This document shows positions 6,135 through 7,695 of a DNA stretch of 7,695 nt, in pieces (position 1 is the first letter of the stretch; each line of letters starts with the position of its first letter). The position numbers and the translations under genes are program-made. Source of the stretch: Clostridiales bacterium. Its GTDB lineage: Bacteria > Bacillota > Clostridia > Christensenellales > CAG-314. Below the pieces are notes generated by a model. It worked only from the letters and a program-made list of their open reading frames with translations, was not told the origin of the DNA and searched no databases. The stretch lies in NCBI GenBank assembly GCA_003537755.1, contig DPQS01000037.1:38758-46452 (forward strand). Reading direction: 5' to 3'.

Positions 6135-6548
6135 CCGTCTAATCTTAAATGATACTTAATTACATTTCGTTCACTCAAAAAGTTGTTTTACAAGGTTTTG
6201 CCGGATGCGTATATACGGAAACGTTTGCGCCTGCCATGCACGCAACGACGCATCGGTCCTTCGCGAAAACATCAATTGCGTGTTTGCCGTTAGCGAATGT
6301 TGTCACATCAAAATTTTCTATCAAAAGGCTGTCACGTTTGCGACATTTTGTCTGCATAGGCAAGGTCCGAAAGGACATTATTGAAGCAAAGTCTGATACG
6401 TTGGCACGTTTCGGTAAACAATATATAACACTGCGATGTACTATTGTCTACAATGAGCCTCATAAGCAGAACAAAATTTAATAATAAAAAAAAAGAATAA
6501 TTGTTCGCTAAAAAGTGCCGATTTTTTTAAGACTATTTAAGGGAAGTG

Positions 6549-6664
6549 TGCTAAGATATACACGTTTGGAAGGTTATAAATTGCAATCCCTCTTTTGTGT
6601 TTATGTTTAATCTCCTCATCCTTCCAGACACTTGGGGACGGTCCATCTAACTGTCCCCTTTTTT
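6549..6664 (+). ncRNA. Candidate small non-coding RNA with terminator
   Basis: On the plus strand, an extended -10 (TGCTAAGAT, 6549-6557; the -35 is weak) precedes an expected start near 6564. TTTGGAAGG (6565-6573) then pairs with CCTTCCAGA (6620-6628), nine pairs including one G-U. The enclosed 46 bases are rich in CU motifs (ATCCCTC, TCTCCTCATC) that could pair with AGGAG ribosome sites. A strong terminator hairpin follows directly. An alternative outer pairing is AAGTGT (6544-6549) with ACACTT (6628-6633). There is no coding potential and I recognise no Rfam family. It could also be just a dispersed palindromic repeat with a chance stem beside it. Confidence 0.4.
6634..6664 (+). terminator. 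Strong Rho-independent terminator, plus strand
   Basis: GGGGACGGT (6634-6642) pairs with ACTGTCCCC (6650-6658): nine pairs with one G-U and loop CCATCTA. Six T follow (6659-6664). It is the best terminator in the window, yet no protein gene precedes it on the plus strand. GGGGACgGT...ACtGTCCCC hairpins also recur as dispersed repeats in some Bacillota, so it may be a repeat doubling as a terminator. Confidence 0.65.
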
Positions 6665-7001
6665 GCGCCCTTTTTAGTTTTTTTCGCAATTTTCAGCAAG
6701 TTTTTGTCCACACCGCTTACATTTTACCGCGTTTTTCACACGATTTTGCGACTGCTCGACGTAGAGCAAACAACTATTTGTTAACTTCCAATTGCGCCAT
6801 AGTAAGGCGATTTTTTTATTTTTGCCGAACAACATTAATACAAAGTAGCCTTTCGGCGAGGTTTCGGTTGTGCAACGAACGACATATTTCTATGCTCAAC
6901 ATATTCGCTTATGCTCTTTCAAAAAGACGTTTGAAAAATATGGATAGAAGGACGTACACCGCAAAACTAAGGAGCAATGCAAGTTGATTTTATTCTCAAC
7001 G

Positions 7002-7103
7002 TGCACTACGTTTCTTCCGCCACCCGCACATAGTGCAGCCACCCGTCGCAGACGGATTTCATTTTGCACAGCAAGATTTCATTTGCCGCAAGGCAAATTT
7101 CGT
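7002..7103. repeat. Array of mini-hairpins with ATTTCAT spacers
   Basis: Three small stems lie in a row: CCGTC-GCA-GACGG (7043-7055), TTGC-ACA-GCAA (7064-7074) and TTGCC-GCAA-GGCAA (7083-7096). Each is followed by the same seven-base spacer: ATTTCAT (7056-7062), ATTTCAT (7076-7082) and ATTTCGT (7097-7103), with start spacings of 20 and 21. Upstream, GCCACCCG occurs twice 19 bases apart (7019, 7038), and TGCACTA (7002-7008) pairs with TAGTGCA (7031-7037). The stems differ in sequence while the spacer is conserved, which argues for a modular repeat rather than simple tandem copying. Confidence 0.6.
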
Positions 7104-7220
7104 TGCGCGTACAGTCGACTTAGCAATATCAATACTACCTTCATGTCAACCATTTACAACCGGCAAAGTGCCTCTGACCTTTTTGCCTTTATTACAAATA
7201 AAGTACGCCCTTGACCATGA

Positions 7221-7254
7221 GGGGTGGGCGGTCGGGGTAGCGGCGCTGTGGGGG
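7221..7254 (+). other. G-rich tract in an AT-rich stretch
   Basis: The plus strand has GGGG (7221), GGG (7226), GGGG (7234) and GGGGG (7250) in 34 bases, with loops of 1, 5 and 12. The last loop exceeds the usual seven for a G-quadruplex, so folding is uncertain. CGCCC (7206-7210) and GGGCG (7226-7230) also pair around it. Confidence 0.4.
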
Positions 7255-7339
7255 TATTACCTGAAACAAGTGGACAGGTGACGACTTTGTATTGCCAACT
7301 GAAATAGAGTAATTGAAATAAATAGTCATAGACGAGCGG

Positions 7340-7356
7340 AATCCTTTCGGGGGATT
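7340..7356. repeat. Small palindrome AATCC/GGATT
   Basis: AATCC (7340-7344) and GGATT (7352-7356) form a perfect stem, extendable by two T-G pairs. CGAGCG occurs on each side (7333-7338 and 7363-7368) as a direct repeat, resembling a small inserted palindromic unit. Confidence 0.35.
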
Positions 7357-7391
7357 GGCACCCGAGCGTGCACGATTAATAAATCACACAC

Positions 7392-7435
7392 GTCATTTTC
7401 AAAACAGACTTCTCTACAGGTGTCTCGCAATGACA
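7392..7435. repeat. Nested palindromic element ending GTCATT/AATGAC
   Basis: Outer arms GTCATT (7392-7397) and AATGAC (7429-7434) enclose inner arms AGAC (7406-7409) and GTCT (7422-7425). On the minus strand the right end reads TGTCATTGCGAG, the start of a very common dispersed bacterial intergenic repeat (family recall, not searched). Confidence 0.5.
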
Positions 7436-7470
7436 TACTCAGAGATAGCAATAAAGTGTTTATATCTACC

Positions 7471-7515
7471 CCCTCATCCGTCGCTACGTGACACCTTCTC
7501 CCCGAGGGCGAAGGC
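7471..7515. repeat. Dispersed-type double-hairpin repeat (CCCTCATCCGTC...)
   Basis: A five-pair hairpin GTCGC-TAC-GTGAC (7480-7492) is followed at once by CCTTCTCCC (7494-7502) and GGGCGAAGG (7506-7514), nine positions with one mismatch. The order CCCTCATCCGTC, small hairpin, CACCTTCTCCC, GGG-GAAGGC is one I recognise as a widespread intergenic repeat of gut Bacillota. Copy number was not checked. Confidence 0.55.
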
Positions 7516-7599
7516 TTTATGTGCGGTTAGAAACAAATGTCTTAGTCGGTACACTTCGCTCAACATAACGACGTTTATACAAAAAACATCTATATAGTA

Positions 7600-7637
7600 C
7601 CCTTCTGGGCGACCCTTCGACTACGCTCAGGGTGACA
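7600..7637. repeat. Dispersed-type repeat with CTGAGCGTAGTCGAAGG motif
   Basis: On the minus strand 7637-7613 reads TGTCACCCTGAGCGTAG and on into TCGAAGGG, a form of the widely scattered GTCA-CCTGAGCGnAGTCGAAGG intergenic repeat (recalled, not searched). ACCCT (7612-7616) pairs with AGGGT (7629-7633). CCCTTC also occurs 13 bases to the left (7600-7605). Confidence 0.55.
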
Positions 7638-7695
7638 TAATTTAGAACGACTTTGCACTGTCACTCACACTTACGTCCGCCGAAGTTAGTCAACT

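Larger units (their letters stand above)
6005..7695. other. Long stretch without a convincing protein gene
   Basis: 1.7 kb upstream of the response regulator. Open frames here (longest 130 codons, 6595-6987 plus) lack ribosome sites, run through the terminator-like hairpin or repeats, and resemble no family. Contents: regulator leader hairpins (6031-6104); 6135-6540, where I see only a GTCC-GAAA-GGAC mini-hairpin (6365-6376); a candidate small RNA (6549-6664); 6665-7000, AT-rich with a weak CGCC/GGCG stem before T7 (6795-6817); then clustered palindromic repeats (7002-7637). No tRNA or rRNA signature was seen. Confidence 0.6.

Noticed and set aside
5267..6142. Plus-strand open frame of 291 codons opposite the response regulator
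   Set aside because: Shadow of an intact, motif-complete regulator and its leader.
6175..6378. Minus-strand 67-codon frame as a small gene
   Set aside because: No SD before its ATG, no recognisable domain, and a composition like random translation of intergenic DNA.
6795..6817. Second plus-strand terminator (CGCC/GGCG then T7)
   Set aside because: Only a four-pair stem with a seven-base loop, and no upstream transcript requires it.
6595..6987. Plus-strand 130-codon frame as a small gene
   Set aside because: It starts with GTG without SD and runs through a strong terminator hairpin and AT-rich low-complexity sequence.
7043..7103. CRISPR array
   Set aside because: Units are only about 20 bases, the constant part is 7 bases and the variable part is palindromic, which is the reverse of CRISPR structure; no cas gene is present.
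7661..7693. C-terminal end of a minus-strand gene entering from the right edge (ten codons then TGA)
   Set aside because: Too short to support; the other two minus frames stop at once and no motif is visible.

Overview
The window looks like part of a Bacillota (probably uncultured Clostridia-type) chromosome. The evidence is strong AGGAGG-type ribosome binding sites, sigma-A style TTTACA-N17-TAnAnT promoters, OmpR/PhoB regulators of Gram-positive type, and a large secreted modular surface protein with a proline/aspartate-rich stalk and a membrane tail but no LPXTG. Assignment below phylum is not possible by reading. All recognisable genes lie on the minus strand, so transcription runs from right to left.

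Right to left: 6005-7695 (about 1.7 kb) holds no convincing protein gene. It contains the leader of the regulator operon with two hairpins, a candidate small RNA ending in a strong terminator (about 6549-6664), and a crowded set of palindromic, dispersed-type repeats (7002-7637). Next is a likely operon: an OmpR-family response regulator (5327-6004), a sensor histidine kinase without an obvious HAMP domain whose GTG start overlaps the regulator by 8 nt (4126-5334), and a MutT-like Nudix hydrolase (3613-4038). A stem-loop with a T run at 3377-3406 ends it.

The left part holds two tandem endonuclease I family genes. Each has its own TTTACA-N17 promoter, and a terminator at 444-478 separates them. 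The complete one (494-3160, 888 aa) is a secreted nuclease with REH and DAHHLRP motifs, followed by two Ig-like domains, an unassigned beta-rich domain, five Cys-rich CxxC repeats, a P/D-rich stalk and a C-terminal membrane tail. The second (complement 1-265) is cut by the window edge. Its signal peptide and YYSGLNTSLTGDDF segment show that it is a paralogue.

A plausible overall picture is surface-attached nucleases for DNA/RNA scavenging next to a two-component system with a nucleotide-pool hydrolase. A regulatory link between the two blocks is inference only. The least ordinary elements are the nuclease's C-terminal architecture, its leader with overlapping alternative hairpins before a T8 run, the candidate small RNA, and the array of mini-hairpins separated by a conserved ATTTCAT spacer.
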